A stretch of DNA of 64,000 nucleotides from Manis javanica (Eukaryota > Chordata > Mammalia > Pholidota > Manidae). Below, in pieces: positions 22,035 through 32,010 of the stretch. The notes beneath the pieces are model-generated. The model did not search any database, was not told the origin of the DNA, and saw nothing but the letters and a program-made list of their open reading frames with translations. The position numbers were made by a program, and so were the translations under genes. How positions within the stretch are numbered: position 1 is the first letter of the stretch; each line of letters starts with the position of its first letter. The stretch lies in assembly GCF_040802235.1 (NCBI RefSeq), contig NC_133166.1, positions 118,620,991 through 118,684,990 on the forward strand, in the 5' to 3' direction.

Positions 22035-22130
22035 TTTGCCATGCAGCTGCCTGGAGATTTTTCTCCATCACAAATCTGATCCTCACACAGCTCCATTAAA
22101 ACCTTTGCACGGCCTCCTGTCGCCCTTGGT
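22035..22130 (+). repeat. L2 fragment
   Basis: CACAAATCTGATCCTCACAC then CCATTAAAACCTTTGCACGG corresponds to the L2 region 'tctgatcatgtcactc...aaaccctccaatgg'. Confidence 0.55.
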
Positions 22131-22234
22131 ACGAGATAGGGAAAAACACAGCCTTCTCAGCAGAGTCAGGGAGCTAAGCATGTTCACGTTCATGGAGAAT
22201 TACACCAGGAGGCCTCCAGGGCTATGACAGAGGT

Positions 22235-22550
22235 CTGTGCAAGAACCCTGGAGCACCAGGAGGCAGAGGTGAGTTCTGCTGGGGAGCGGGTGGCGGGAAA
22301 ACTTCTTAGGGGAGGAGGCATTGTGCTGGGCCTTGGAAGGTGAGCTGGTGTTTGTCAAGGACTAGGATAAAGGCAAAGAGGGGTGGCAGTGGGAGGAGGC
22401 TCCAGGCCTGGACATGAAGGCAAAGGCTAGAAGGAGATGGCCCCTGGGGGCAGGGGAGCGGAGGGAGGAGAGGGAACAAGCCAGTTGGGAGAATGGCACA
22501 AGGTGAAAGAGAGCAGGCAGAGGTGAGTGAGGGGTGAGCCAGGAGGAGGC
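22235..22550 (-). repeat. L2 relic, antisense
   Basis: Diffuse match to the antisense L2 text (GGAAGGTGAGCTGG, GACATGAAGGCAAAGGC, GAACAAGCCAGTTGGGAG). Low-level similarity only. Confidence 0.4.
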
Positions 22551-22807
22551 AGAGCCCCACTCAGGGGGGTGGGCCTGCTGGGCCGTCCGATCCCCAAAGG
22601 CTTGGGTTACCAGCTTCTTCGCTACCCCAAATGCTCCCATACTGTGGGGAGAGCCTCCCTGAGGTGACTGGGCTGGGAGGGGGCACAGCTCCATGGGCTG
22701 GGGACCCTGCAGCTTCCTGGCTATCCACTTACACCCCAACTCTCAGCCCACTCCCCAGGGCCTGGTTCCCCCTTGGACCCTGGGGATCCTGCTCCTTGCT
22801 TTTCACC

Positions 22808-22845
22808 TATGTGTATGTGTATGTGTCCGTGTGTGTGTGTGTGTG
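22808..22845 (+). repeat. (GT)n microsatellite
   Basis: Interrupted TGTATGTGTATGTG followed by eight or so GT units. Confidence 0.9.
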
Positions 22846-23699
22846 AATCTCTTGAGGGCTGTGTGGCCACGCAGTCTCTGTCTTTGCCTCCCAGTGTGTC
22901 TGTGTATTTGTGCGTGTTTCTTAAAAGCTGGGTGTGGCACAGCATGTACAAGTTTACGAGTGTGGCCCCTAGGGCCAACCCAGGAGGTAACAGGGGATTT
23001 GGGGGCCGCAGCATGAGGGAACTGGAAGAGCTCCACCCCTCCAGGTAAGCGCACAGCCCAAGTGGAAAGACAGAGGCTGCTGTGTAGCTGTGCAACCAGG
23101 CATCCTTCTGGGCCCATCCCTCTAGGCTGCTCCTTGCCCCCCAGAGTTGCCCAACATCACTGAAGAGGAATTATTTGGGAGTGGCCATTACCCAGCATGC
23201 ATTTCAGGAAGGGCCCTTTTCACCCCATTAGAGATCAAATAAACAGGTCTTCTGTGGCTGGGGGCTCCCCTTTCATATCCGCCTTCCCACTGGTCAGTCC
23301 TTTTTCCTCTGTCCCCCATGATACACATGCACACAGTCGATCACCTGGAGCAGAAGTAAGGTCCTCCTGGGCCGTGGCCGAGCAGGTCAGCCTTGCTCCC
23401 CGGTACATAACTGGACGGCGCATGACGGCGCATGCTCAGGGTGCTGAGGGAGCCCAGCTGGAGGGACATCACAGCCCAGGGGCTCAGACAGGCTGTCTGT
23501 TGGGAAGGAGATGGGAACAGAGGTATCCCTGCAAGGGCTGGAAAAGAAATCACATCCCATAATCGTTGGCAAGAAGGTTAAGTGGATGTGGTCGCAAGTT
23601 CATTCCTGGGACAGGCATGTTAATTGCGCTAAAACATCTGAAGACGCCCTGAGCCACGTGGAGGAATTAGTAGGCCTGGAGGAGAGTCCAAGATCACGT
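22846..23699. other. Intergenic, small tandem duplication
   Basis: Contains a perfect 10-bp tandem repeat GACGGCGCAT at 23414-23423 and 23424-23433. Otherwise nothing recognised. Confidence 0.5.
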
Positions 23700-24000
23700 T
23701 GAACAGCACCCAGGAGTGGAAAGAGCCCTGGACCAGCAGTCTGAGCCCCTGGCTCCTCACCCCAGCCTGGCCACCAGCTCGGGTGGCCCTCAAGCAAGTT
23801 CCTGCCTCTCTGGACTCAAAAGACATTACTGCGTGCCAGGCAGGGTGGCCTGGCCACCTGATGGAAGGCTTGCTGTCCCATGCAGTGGTATAGTTGTCAT
23901 CATCCCTGTTTTGGAGGTGAAGAAACTAAGGTTCCTTGAAGAGAAGTGACTTTTCACCACAGCTGGCAACCATGGGTGAGTCCTGGACCCCTACTCCAAG
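23700..24000. repeat. MIR pair: sense 23700-23815, antisense 23825-24000
   Basis: Sense part: GTGGAAAGAGCCCTGGACCA, GGCCCTCAAGCAAGTTCCTG. Antisense part: ACTGCGTGCCAGGCAGG, TGTTTTGGAGGTGAAGAAAC, CACAGCTGGCAACCATGG. The inverted arrangement resembles the pair at 12605-12965. Confidence 0.65.
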
Positions 24001-24071
24001 CTGAGAGCTGCAATTCAAGGGTAGATGCCCTGTGTGATTATCGTCTGCCATGGTAGAGATTCCCTTAATGT

Positions 24072-24088
24072 CCACTAGGAGGCGCCCT
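24072..24088 (+). promoter_or_regulatory. CTCF-like motif
   Basis: CCACTAGGAGGCGCCCT matches the CTCF core CCACNAGGNGGCGC with every constrained position kept. It is a sequence match only; occupancy is unknown. If bound, its orientation (+) points toward SYT7. Confidence 0.5.
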
Positions 24089-24364
24089 GGACTGTTTCTC
24101 TTCGTTGACGCCAGCACCACCTCCTCAGTTAGTGTCGTCTCCCCTGGGTGATCTCAAAGCTAGTTGGGGCTGGGGGCCAGCTCCTGGGCACGGTCAGAAG
24201 GCACACTGGCCTCCTACCCTCTCCTGACCCACTCCCATGGAGGAAGGAGCCTCAGGCCCTTACCTTCCAAAGGGAAGGGAGAGAAAAGAGAGGTCTCAAA
24301 CCCACAGGGACATGAGGGCCCATTAATCTCTTGGGAGCCCCATGGGCCAGATTGGAATCTGCTA

Positions 24365-24450
24365 CAAATGTCGAAGGTTCCGAGAGGGTTAGTAATTTTC
24401 CCGAGGTCACACAGCCAGGTCTGGCTAATGCTGAATGCCGGAGCCCCATC
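24365..24450 (-). repeat. MIR relic
   Basis: GTTCCGAGAGGGTTAGTAATTTTCCC followed by GAGGTCACACAGCCAGGTCT matches the antisense MIR core. Confidence 0.65.
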
Positions 24451-25027
24451 CTGGTTCCGGGAGGCTCAGGGAGGGTGGGCTGGACTCAGTCTGTCATGTG
24501 GCCCCCAGCAGGCAGGAAGGTCCTAGTCAGCCGGGCCTGTGAGCCTCGGGGTGCCAAGGGCGGGCCTTCCACAGTGTCTCTCCAGTCACTCAAGGGTCTG
24601 AGGCTCTGTCCCTGCGGTCAGGGCTAGGCAAGGGTGCCTCTGAAAGGGCAGCCCAGTTGGTGGATGTCCTTGATCTTGGTGTTGGCATCTTTAGCTGAAA
24701 AGGGGTGTGTAAGGAGGGGGTGGGGCAGAGGGGTCCTGGGTCGGACTCAGGACCCCCATGTCGCTCTGGCTCAGAGTTCAGATGTGTCAGCGTGTTGGAG
24801 GAATGGGGGTAGTGCCCACTGGGAAGCTGATATGGCAGAGGCCTTGGGGATGGGGGTGGGAAGGCTGTGATTTGGGGAAGGGGGTTGAGTAGTGACTTGG
24901 AGAGGCTACATGATCCAGTGTGAGTTGGTATAGAGGCACTTTGGAACCCCAGAGGGGCTGGACTGGAGAAGGGGTGGTGACAGTGACATTGAGGGTGGGG
25001 CTGCAGGGCCCTTTTCCCCCTGCTCTG
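24451..25027. other. Intergenic, GC-rich
   Basis: No repeat or exon recognised. The stretch forms part of a 402-codon antisense stop-free frame (24590-25798) that shows no domain and crosses a repeat and a hairpin, so it is not treated as a gene. Confidence 0.5.
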
Positions 25028-25065
25028 CTTTCTGGAGGGTGGATGCTTCCCCACCCTCCAGAAAG
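25028..25065. repeat. Perfect 15-bp inverted repeat (hairpin), 8-base loop
   Basis: CTTTCTGGAGGGTGG (25028-25042) is the exact reverse complement of CCACCCTCCAGAAAG (25051-25065), separated by eight bases. No U-run follows and this is not a bacterial terminator context. The origin is unexplained. Confidence 0.95.
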
Positions 25066-25679
25066 GTGGGTGGCCCGGATCTGCCGGGGAAGCAGAAAAC
25101 CCGAGGAGAGAGCCTCCTTGCTTGGGCAAAGTTACAGCCAGCTGCTGCCCTCTCACCAGTTGGGCCCTTCCCGCTGGGACGCTCCCCCTGAGTAGGCCTG
25201 CGTCTCTCAGTCCCCTCCCTAGCCACACTCCCTGACTCGGCACCACACAATGATGCAGGCAGGGAGCAGGCCCAGGGCTGGGCTCTGGGCTCAGGGACAG
25301 AGATGAGCACAGCCCAGGCTCCAAGACACATGGCAAAGCCAGGAAGACAAGTGACCACCTGTGTGCACAGTGATGAGGCTCCTCCAGGTGTGGGGGCTCC
25401 TCTCCAGGAGACAGATGAATCGGGGGGACATCAGGCCAGAGGTGTTGTACTGGAAAATCCCAGCCCTTCTCCAGGCAGGTCACAGAACCTGCTCTCCCAG
25501 CCTGGGCCCTTCCCTCCCTCCCAGCGATGTGTCCAGGGGCACCTGACTTGAACGGGCTATAAATAGAGGGATGACGGAAGGCTCCGGAAGCCCAGGAGAG
25601 GGCAGGAGAAAGGGATTCTGATTCTCCCCAGAGGGGCCCAGTAAGGCTGCACTGACAAGGCAACATTTCCATGATGAGA
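25066..25679. other. Intergenic, GC-rich, nothing recognised
   Basis: No assignable repeat or exon. GGGCTATAAATAGAGGG (25553-25569) looks like a TATA box with GC-rich flanks, but no first exon is evident downstream. Confidence 0.45.
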
Positions 25680-25965
25680 CTTCCAGATTGAACAAGGTCC
25701 CCCTGGCAGAGGAGGTCTGGGAGGGGGCATTCAGGAGGAGGGGACAATCTGGTAAAGCAAGAAATGGAGCAGGTGGGTGGCTCAGAGTGACTGGGCAAAG
25801 GCTAGGTGGGTGGCTCAGAGTGACTGGGCAAAGGCTGCATGGGGTTGTGGCCCGTGAGGAAACACAATGGCCAAGGACCTTGAATGCCAGGGTAAGGGCT
25901 TTGTTCTGGGGTCCAGGTCTTGCTCTCAAGGTAGTTCTGGTTTCCTAATGGAGTGTTAAAAGTGA
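25680..25965 (-). repeat. L2 relic, antisense, with internal duplication
   Basis: The end ACCTTGAATGCCAGGGTAAGGGCTTTG parallels the antisense L2 phrase 'ccttgtaggccatggtaaggactttgg'. A 33-bp tandem duplication interrupts it. Confidence 0.6.
25771..25836 (+). repeat. 33-bp perfect tandem duplication
   Basis: Unit 25771-25803 (AGGTGGGTGGCTCAGAGTGA...) is repeated exactly at 25804-25836. Zero mismatches imply a recent event or an assembly artefact. Confidence 0.95.
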
Positions 25966-26059
25966 CAAACAATTATAAGCTGAGGGCAATCCCAGGCTGC
26001 CTGGGACATAGTGCCAGAAAGGACATGGCCATCCTTCCCCAGCGGAATGGAAGAGTGTC

Positions 26060-26480
26060 ATGGTGTGCCCAAGACTGCTAAGTATTCCCTATCTGTTCTC
26101 CTATCTTCTTTGCCATAGAACCCTTGACTTTGATCATACAACCACTTGAAATAAAGACTACCTTTCCCAGCCTCGCACAGCTAGCTATGGCCATGTGAAT
26201 AAATTCCGCCACGGGGGTGTGACTCCAAGAGAAGAGGTGCCATTCAAATGCAGGGGCTTGCACACTTGTTGCCAGTTCTTCCTTTCTGCTGGTTGGAATG
26301 TGCATGTGATTGCTGGAGCTGGAGTAGCCATCTTGGATCCTAAGGTAGACGCCACATGTTAAAGATGGCCAAGCAACAAAAAGGAAGAAGTTATCTGGAT
26401 TCCTGGACTAGATATACTTCCAAGTGTTGTTTACTTGAAAGAAACACAAACTGTATTGTTTTTGACACACTGCTTCTTTG
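26060..26480 (+). repeat. Unassigned LTR-like or MER repeat
   Basis: Order of phrases typical of an abundant mammalian LTR: ACTACCTTTCCCAGCC, CAGCTAGCTATGGCCATGTG, TTTCTGCTGGTTGGAATGTG, GCTGGAGTAGCCATCTTGGA and AAAGATGGCCAAGCAACAAA. The family name is not certain. Confidence 0.55.
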
Positions 26481-26999
26481 GGTTTTTCTATCTCCTTTAG
26501 CTAAACACAATCCTAGACAACACACAGGTCAGAAATGAACCTCAAGAACCCTTATATCCAATTGTTCTGTTTTATTTTTAAATCCATAAGCAAAATAGAA
26601 AAAGGAAACCCCCAGGGGTATTTACACCTCTTAAGCAGTAATAACAGGCATGCTGCAGTTACATTCCAGGTGTCATCCATCGCTCACAGGACCCTTTCCA
26701 GAATTTTCCTTCTCTGCAGTGTTTTAAGATGCTTAGAAATGTGCTTTGTTGTAAATAACATGCAACATCCTGCAAGAGCTTGGTTCCCCATGCCAGGACC
26801 ACATCCAGACATGCCTGGTCCTCTGGGTCTCTGGACCTGACATCCACGTGCTCACAGAGGCACCAGAGACTCGAGCCACTCGGTGCTGCCTGAGAAGTAC
26901 GTGAGAGAAACTTCAGTTAACCCTTTGGCATTCCTGGGTGGGTCCTTTTAACCTTTTTTCCAATATACAGGGTTGTGTGGTCTTATCTCTGCCGTGATG
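26481..26999. other. Intergenic, nothing recognised
   Basis: Mixed sequence, moderately AT-rich on the left. No element assigned. Confidence 0.45.
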
Positions 27000-27000
27000 A

Positions 27001-27044
<44 letters not shown>
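27000..27044 (+). repeat. (AAT)n microsatellite
   Basis: About fifteen uninterrupted AAT units; a pure run suggests length polymorphism. Confidence 0.95.
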
Positions 27045-27046
<2 letters not shown>

Positions 27047-27664
27047 TGCTATTTAATGAAGACCCTATAGTGTTCAACTCTCGAGGGGAGGACTAAACAA
27101 ATGCCCCCTTTCTTTGGCGGAGATGGGAACAACGGAGAATACAGCCCTTGGCTAAGGATTTATTAGAGACTTTTACGGGAACAGCCCTTTCCTCGTGTAA
27201 CTATGGGAGCAGTCATGAAAGGCCCGGGCACTGCTCTGCATGGTCACGCCACTTACTGGATCCCGGGTGGGAGCGGGGTCCAGAAAGAGAGGCAGCTGGG
27301 AAAACACCCTCCTCCTCCTTCCCGGCTCAGGCTGGTATGTCTCTGAGTCTCGGCTGGTAGGCGTGGCTCTCAGCGCTCCCAGAGCTAGTTGGCCAGGCCA
27401 CGCCTTCAGGGGGCGGGCTGGGGGCGGGCCAGCAGGGGAGTCTGCCAGGACTTCCCAGGCCTGCCGCTGGGGCCAAGCCCACCCCTCCTCGCTGTGCTGG
27501 GGTGGGTGTCTGGGCCATTTCCCTCTGTCCTGGCTGCTGGGGGAAGGCCCTCCTGGGGGTGGGGACACAGCTTCCCAGCATGCGGGGGTCGGGTGGGGGA
27601 GGACTGTCATAGGTATGGCAGAAGGAGGCAGGAGGCTGAGGTTCAGGTGTGGGAAGAATGAATG
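27045..27664. other. Intergenic, GC-rich, nothing recognised
   Basis: GC boxes (CAGGGGGCGGGCTGGGGGCG, 27407-27426) with only scattered CpGs. No exon or repeat is supported. Confidence 0.45.
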
Positions 27665-27900
27665 ACTGGAGGAGGCCTGCCTGGGTTTGATCCGGCTCCA
27701 CCTCCAGCTGTGGGGATTGGCCCAGTGATTGAGCTCCTCTGAGCCTAGCCAGTTTCCTCATCTGGACAACGAGGAAACTCACAATACCTTCCTCTTGGGG
27801 CTGTCACAGGGATTAGATGAGATAACACATGTCAGCTTCTAGGATGGGTGCATGGTGCACGGAACGGGCTGGAAGAATATTAGCTGTTAGTTTATTATTA
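27665..27900 (+). repeat. MIR relic, near full length
   Basis: GCCTGGGTTTGATCCGGCTC, TTTCCTCATCTGGACAACGA, GGGATTAGATGAGATAACAC, ATATTAGCTGTTAG, followed by an ATT-rich tail to about 27925. Confidence 0.8.
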
Positions 27901-28109
27901 TGATGATTATTATGATTATTATCATGGGGTATTACAAGAGAGACGTTCAAACACAATAAACCCTTCCGTGAGGGGCACTTTGGGAGAAGGATCTAACTTC
28001 TGAGGTGCTCCCTCAGAAAAGCTCTCTCTAGCTCATACCTTACAGCACCACACCTCCCAGGTTGTAAAGCTGTCTAATTACTCCAGCCCATCAGGTCTCA
28101 GCGCATTCA

Positions 28110-28280
28110 GGGAGGCAGAAGAGTGTAGAGATTTCCAGCACAGACTCTGGGGCCACACTGCCTGGGTCTCAATCTAAGTTTTGCCCTTCCGGAACATTCC
28201 TTAACCCATCTGTGCCTTGGTTTCTTCACATGAGACATGAAATGATGCAAGAACCTCATCAATGAGGTCATGAGTGCTGG
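28110..28280 (+). repeat. MIR relic
   Basis: GCACAGACTCTGGGGCCACA, CTGCCTGGGTCTCAATC, CCATCTGTGCCTTGGTTTCT. Confidence 0.75.
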
Positions 28281-28434
28281 TGGTGTGGGGACACCAGGGG
28301 CCAGTGCAGAGAAGTGGGAGATTCAGGCTCTGGCCTGCTTTCCCACCCAGCTGGAGGCCCGGACTATGAGGGGCACACACGGTGGGGCACACTGGCTCCC
28401 AGTGGGTTGTTTCAGTTCATCCTCTCTCCACCCG

Positions 28435-28500
28435 TGGAAGGCTGGCATTTACTGCCCCATTTTGCAGATGAGGAACTGAGGCCCAGAGACCCAGGAATGG
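28435..28500 (-). repeat. MIR core fragment
   Basis: CCCCATTTTGCAGATGAGGAACTGAGGCCCAGAGA, a clean antisense MIR core. Confidence 0.65.
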
Positions 28501-28789
28501 AGGTATTGCTCCCAGGCCTGACTGACCCTGGAGCTGACATCCCTGACCAGGACTTCCCGGCCTCCAGCTCTGTGGAGGGGCCTCTGTTACCCGTCTCAGG
28601 CATGTTTTCTCTCAGCAGACTCTATCCTTCCAGGTCCAACATTCAATCCTTTTCTATTTCCCACCTGCTGGTTTCCCCTTTGTCTATTCATCCTAAAGAG
28701 CAGCGACTTGAAGTTCACACTGACTGTGCTCTGCAACCTCAGACTCACAGAAGCAACAGCAAGCCTTCGCCTTCTAGAATGTGTCCTGG

Positions 28790-28955
28790 AGCCTGGGAGG
28801 GGGTCATGGTCTGCAGCAGATACTTGGGAAACGTGGAGGGGGAGGGACTTGCACTGGAGCCAGCCCGGAAGGCTTCCTGGAAGGGGTGGGCCTTGAGACA
28901 GACTTGGAAGAGGTGAGACCCCTCTGCCAACAATAGAAGGAAGGGCAGAGCTGTG
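28790..28955 (-). repeat. L2 fragment, antisense
   Basis: GAAGGCTTCCTGGAAGGGGT, GGCCTTGAGACAGACTTGGA, AGGAAGGGCAGAGCTGTGG parallels the antisense L2 'gaaggcctctctgaggagg...' block. Confidence 0.55.
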
Positions 28956-29090
28956 GAGAGCTCTGGTGCCTACCGCCTGGCTTTGAACCTTAGCCTTGTA
29001 GTCAACTAGCCTGGTGACCCTGGGCCTTTCAGTTAACCTGTCTCTGCATTAGTGTCCTCATCAGAAGCAGAAGCATAGGGTTGCAGATGA
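28956..29090 (+). repeat. MIR relic
   Basis: CTTTGAACCTTAGCC, GTGACCCTGGGCCTTTCAGT, TGTCTCTGCATTAGTGTCC. Confidence 0.6.
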
Positions 29091-29154
29091 AGGAGGAGTA
29101 TGAGCCCAAAGGCCTGGGTCCTCACTCCACATGTCAACCTTGATACCATTGGTC

Positions 29155-29375
29155 GCTATGTCTGCTGGGCTCCTGTCTGATGCTACAGGCTTTATTTGTA
29201 TCATCTCATTTACCTTACTTGGGAGATCGTATGTTTGTCCCCATTTTCAGTAGAGGAAACACTCCCAGAGAGGTCTGCTGACTGGCCCAATGTCACACAG
29301 TTGGCAGATGGTACAGCAGAAGCCAAGAACTCGGGGCTGTCAGATTTCAGAGCCTGTGTCCCTAACACTTGAGCC
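29155..29375 (-). repeat. MIR relic, near full length
   Basis: GTATCATCTCATTTACCTTAC, CCCATTTTCAGTAGAGGAAAC, CAATGTCACACAGTTGGCAG, CCCTAACACTTGAGCC. Confidence 0.8.
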
Positions 29376-30039
29376 ACTTTCTCTGACCCGTCCTCTCAGG
29401 CTTCCCCATCATTGAAAGGAGCGGGGGGTTGGACAAGTGACAATCTGTCCAGTCTTGCAGTCCCAGCTGCCAGCTGTAGAAGGAAGGGTTCCTACTGGAG
29501 CCTAGCACCCCCTGCCAGCCTCTCAGCAGTGTCCCTGTCCCACCCCCAGGATGGTGAGGAGCAGGTGCTGGGGTGAGGAGTCTTGTTCTGGGGCTCATTT
29601 TCCTGCCTCTGCAGTGGGTGGGGGTCTTGGAGAAGCTGGGTCCCCAGTGCCCAGGCTCTGCTGGCTAAATTTAGGTGATGGGATATAGAAGGAACAAGGT
29701 AATTAAGGGGTGTTGTGTCACTTTCCAACTGCCTCTCACGTCCCCTGAGCAGTCACACGCCACTCGGCAGGGAGGAGAGGAGGCGTGGGTGTCAGAGGGG
29801 AGGAGCAGAGGGACAGCTGGGGCTGGAGGAGGTGGGGGAAGAGCCACAGCCTTCATCCCAGACTCACGGGCTCAAGGAACATGGGCTGCCTGGACCCAGA
29901 TACTGCCCCTGTTGTCCAGGGACTCTGCAGGTCCTCCAATTAACATCATCCCTAGATGGAAAGAAGTGCCCCTTGTCACTGGAAGTGCTCTGCAGAGGGG
30001 ATGTCTGCCAATATCGATCATGCACAATATGCAACAGGT
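29376..30039. other. Intergenic, nothing recognised
   Basis: No repeat or exon assigned. Confidence 0.45.
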
Positions 30040-30220
30040 ATGTTTGCATGTATGTTCTCAGCAAGTCCTCCCAACTACTCTCTATGGGAGGCATTGTCAA
30101 ACCCATTTTACAGAGGAGAAAACCAAGAAATGATCTGCTTGTGTTTACATAGCTGAGGCTTGGGGAAGCCTGGGTATGAACCAGGCAGGCTGGCTCCAAA
30201 GCCTGTGTTCTTAGCCTCGG
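30040..30220 (-). repeat. MIR relic
   Basis: AAACCCATTTTACAGAGGAGA, CCTGGGTATGAACCAGGCAG, AAGCCTGTGTTCTTAGCC. Confidence 0.75.
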
Positions 30221-30439
30221 GTCCTTTGTAGTACAGTCAGTTAGCACTCTGACCAGAGAAGGATTACCAAGAAGCCTTTGCTGAAGAGGTGAGAAAAGAA
30301 GGCATCCTAGGTGGTAGGAGCCACCTTGGCAAAGACTAAACCATAAGTCTGCCCCCCTCCAAAGTGCACAGGCTGGCATATGAGCAAGCATGAGGCTTCT
30401 GTTTTGGGGTCCTGATGGTTGTTGCTTGTGTCCCTGTAA

Positions 30440-30973
30440 CTATCTAAACCAGACCTCAATCACCCAATTAAAAGTGGGCAAAGGATTTGAATAAACATTT
30501 CTCCAAAGAAGATATGCAAATGGCCAATAAGCACAGGAAAGGTGCTTAACATCATTAGTCATCAGGGAAATGCAAATCAAAACCACAATGAGCTACCACT
30601 TCACACCCACTAGAAGGGCTATAATCAGAAAGACAGACTATAACAAGTGCTGGCAAGGATGTGAAGAAATCAGAACCCTTGTGCATCAGTGGGAAGGCAA
30701 AATGGGGCAGCCGCTTTGGAAAACAGTTTGGCAGTTCTCCAGAAAGTTAAACATGGAGTTACCATATGGCCCAGCAATTCTACTCCAAGGTATATACCCA
30801 ACAGAACTGAAAACAAATGTCCACAAAAAATTGTATGGGAATGTTCATAGCAGCTCTAGTCATGGAAGCCAAAAAGTGTAAATAATCTAAATGCCCATCA
30901 GTTGATGAATGGATAAACAAGATGTATTATATCCACACCCTAGAATATTATTTGGCCTTAAAAAGGCATGAAG
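30440..30973 (+). repeat. L1 ORF2 3' region (left part of a split L1)
   Basis: Contains the L1 ORF2 C-terminal region: CAATTAAAAGTGGGCAAAGG, ACATTTCTCCAAAGAAGATA, GAGCTACCACTTCACACCCA, ATGGCCCAGCAATTCTACTC, AATGCCCATCAGTTGATGAA. One frame stays open for about 100 codons (30570-30881), then breaks. It is interrupted at 30974 by the retrovirus-derived insert and resumes at 31638. It is an inactive fossil. Confidence 0.9.
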
Positions 30974-31637
30974 GGTTAGCCAGAGATGGGTAAGATTCCT
31001 CAAGGGAGGAACAACCTAAGACAGGCACAGTCGCAGGGGGGCCATCAGGTGAGAAATTGGGGATCAACAGTGGTGAGGCTTAGAACCTCACCCCCCCTGT
31101 TTTGAGAGAAATCTTCTGCATCCATGGATGTTTTATTGCCCTTGTCTAGCTTGGATTAACACATAGTTTACAGGCACCCACCTGATCATCTACAATTGCT
31201 CTCTTACAACACTAAACTATGTTTTCTACCTATATCTTGCATCTACCTACCACTTCAGCATTTTATTAAAAATAAAAATAATAATAATAATAAAGGGAGA
31301 AATGTGGGATCCACATATAAATCAAGTATAAAAATCAAATGAATATTCATATTTGACCTGATTGTTTATAGTTCATAATGCATGATCAAAACCAAAAGTT
31401 TCTGTGATGACTGCCCTTGTACTATTCACCACGTAAGAACTTATTCACTATGTAAGAATTTGTTCACCATGTAGGAACTTGTTCGTTATGCTTCAGAAGA
31501 TTGGAGACTGATGAGAATTAGGCTTGAGATGGATTAATGATTGTGCATTGAGCATTGACTCCCCTATACAGAATTTTATTGTTAACAACCATTTGATTAA
31601 TAAATATGAGAGATACCCTCTCAAAAAAAAAATTTAA
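30974..31637 (+). mobile_element. Retrotransposed 3' end of an endogenous-retrovirus transcript
   Basis: The insert carries internal sequence with no recognised gene, then a purine tract AAAGGGAGAAA (31292-31302), then an LTR-like part starting TGTGGGATCC (31303). AATAAA lies at 31599-31604, and the copy ends in an A-rich tail from about 31623. It is flanked by the perfect 14-bp duplication AAAAAGGCATGAAG (30960-30973 and 31638-31651). A poly(A) start soon after AATAAA with no U5-like end indicates a 5'-truncated, polyadenylated RNA copied by L1 machinery. No viral reading frame survives. The family is not identified; it could also be a composite SVA-like retroposon. Confidence 0.8.
31425..31490 (+). 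repeat. 19-bp degenerate tandem repeat in the LTR-like part
   Basis: TTCACCACGTAAGAACTTA, TTCACTATGTAAGAATTTG and TTCACCATGTAGGAACTTG follow one another, with a partial fourth unit TTCGTTATG. Direct repeats in this position are typical of U3 enhancer arrays. Confidence 0.85.
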
Positions 31638-32010
31638 AAAAAGGCATGAAGCATTGAATATGCTACAACATGGATGAACCTTGAGAAGTTATGCTCAGTG
31701 AAAGAGCCAGACACAAATAGCCATATATTGTACAATTCATTTATATGAAGCATCCAGACTAAGCGAAGTCTTAGAGACAGAAAGTAGATTAGTGATTTCC
31801 AGGGGGTGGGGGCAGGGGAGGATGGGAAGGGACAGCTAATAAGTGCAGGGTTTCTTTGATGGGGGATGATATGAATATTCTGGAATTAGAGGGGAGGGGT
31901 AGAGGTACAACTTGATAAATATACTAAAAAATCACTGAACTGTAGACTTTAAGTGGGTGAGCTTCAGGGTATGTGACTTACATATCAATAAAGCTGTTAT
32001 TAGGGAAAAA
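31638..32010 (+). repeat. L1 3' UTR (right part of the split L1)
   Basis: Resumes at the exact point of interruption: GCTACAACATGGATGAACCT, GGTGGGGGCAGGGGAGGATG, CACTGAACTGTAGACTTTAAG, CATATCAATAAAGCTGTTATT. Confidence 0.9.

Noticed and set aside
25553-25569. GGGCTATAAATAGAGGG as a TATA promoter
   Set aside because: A good TATA match but no CpG island, no downstream exon or donor that I could support.
24590-25798. 402-codon antisense open frame
   Set aside because: It is proline/serine/leucine-rich with no domain, runs through a recent tandem duplication and an L2 relic, and competes with open frames on the other strand. GC-rich, stop-poor composition explains it.
30570-30881. 103-codon frame as a possible gene
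   Set aside because: It is the decayed C-terminal part of L1 ORF2.
31303-31623. Complete solo LTR from a provirus
   Set aside because: It is followed by an A-rich tail directly after the poly(A) signal region, and the flanking duplication is 14 bp and lies outside the internal sequence, which fits retroposition of an RNA instead.
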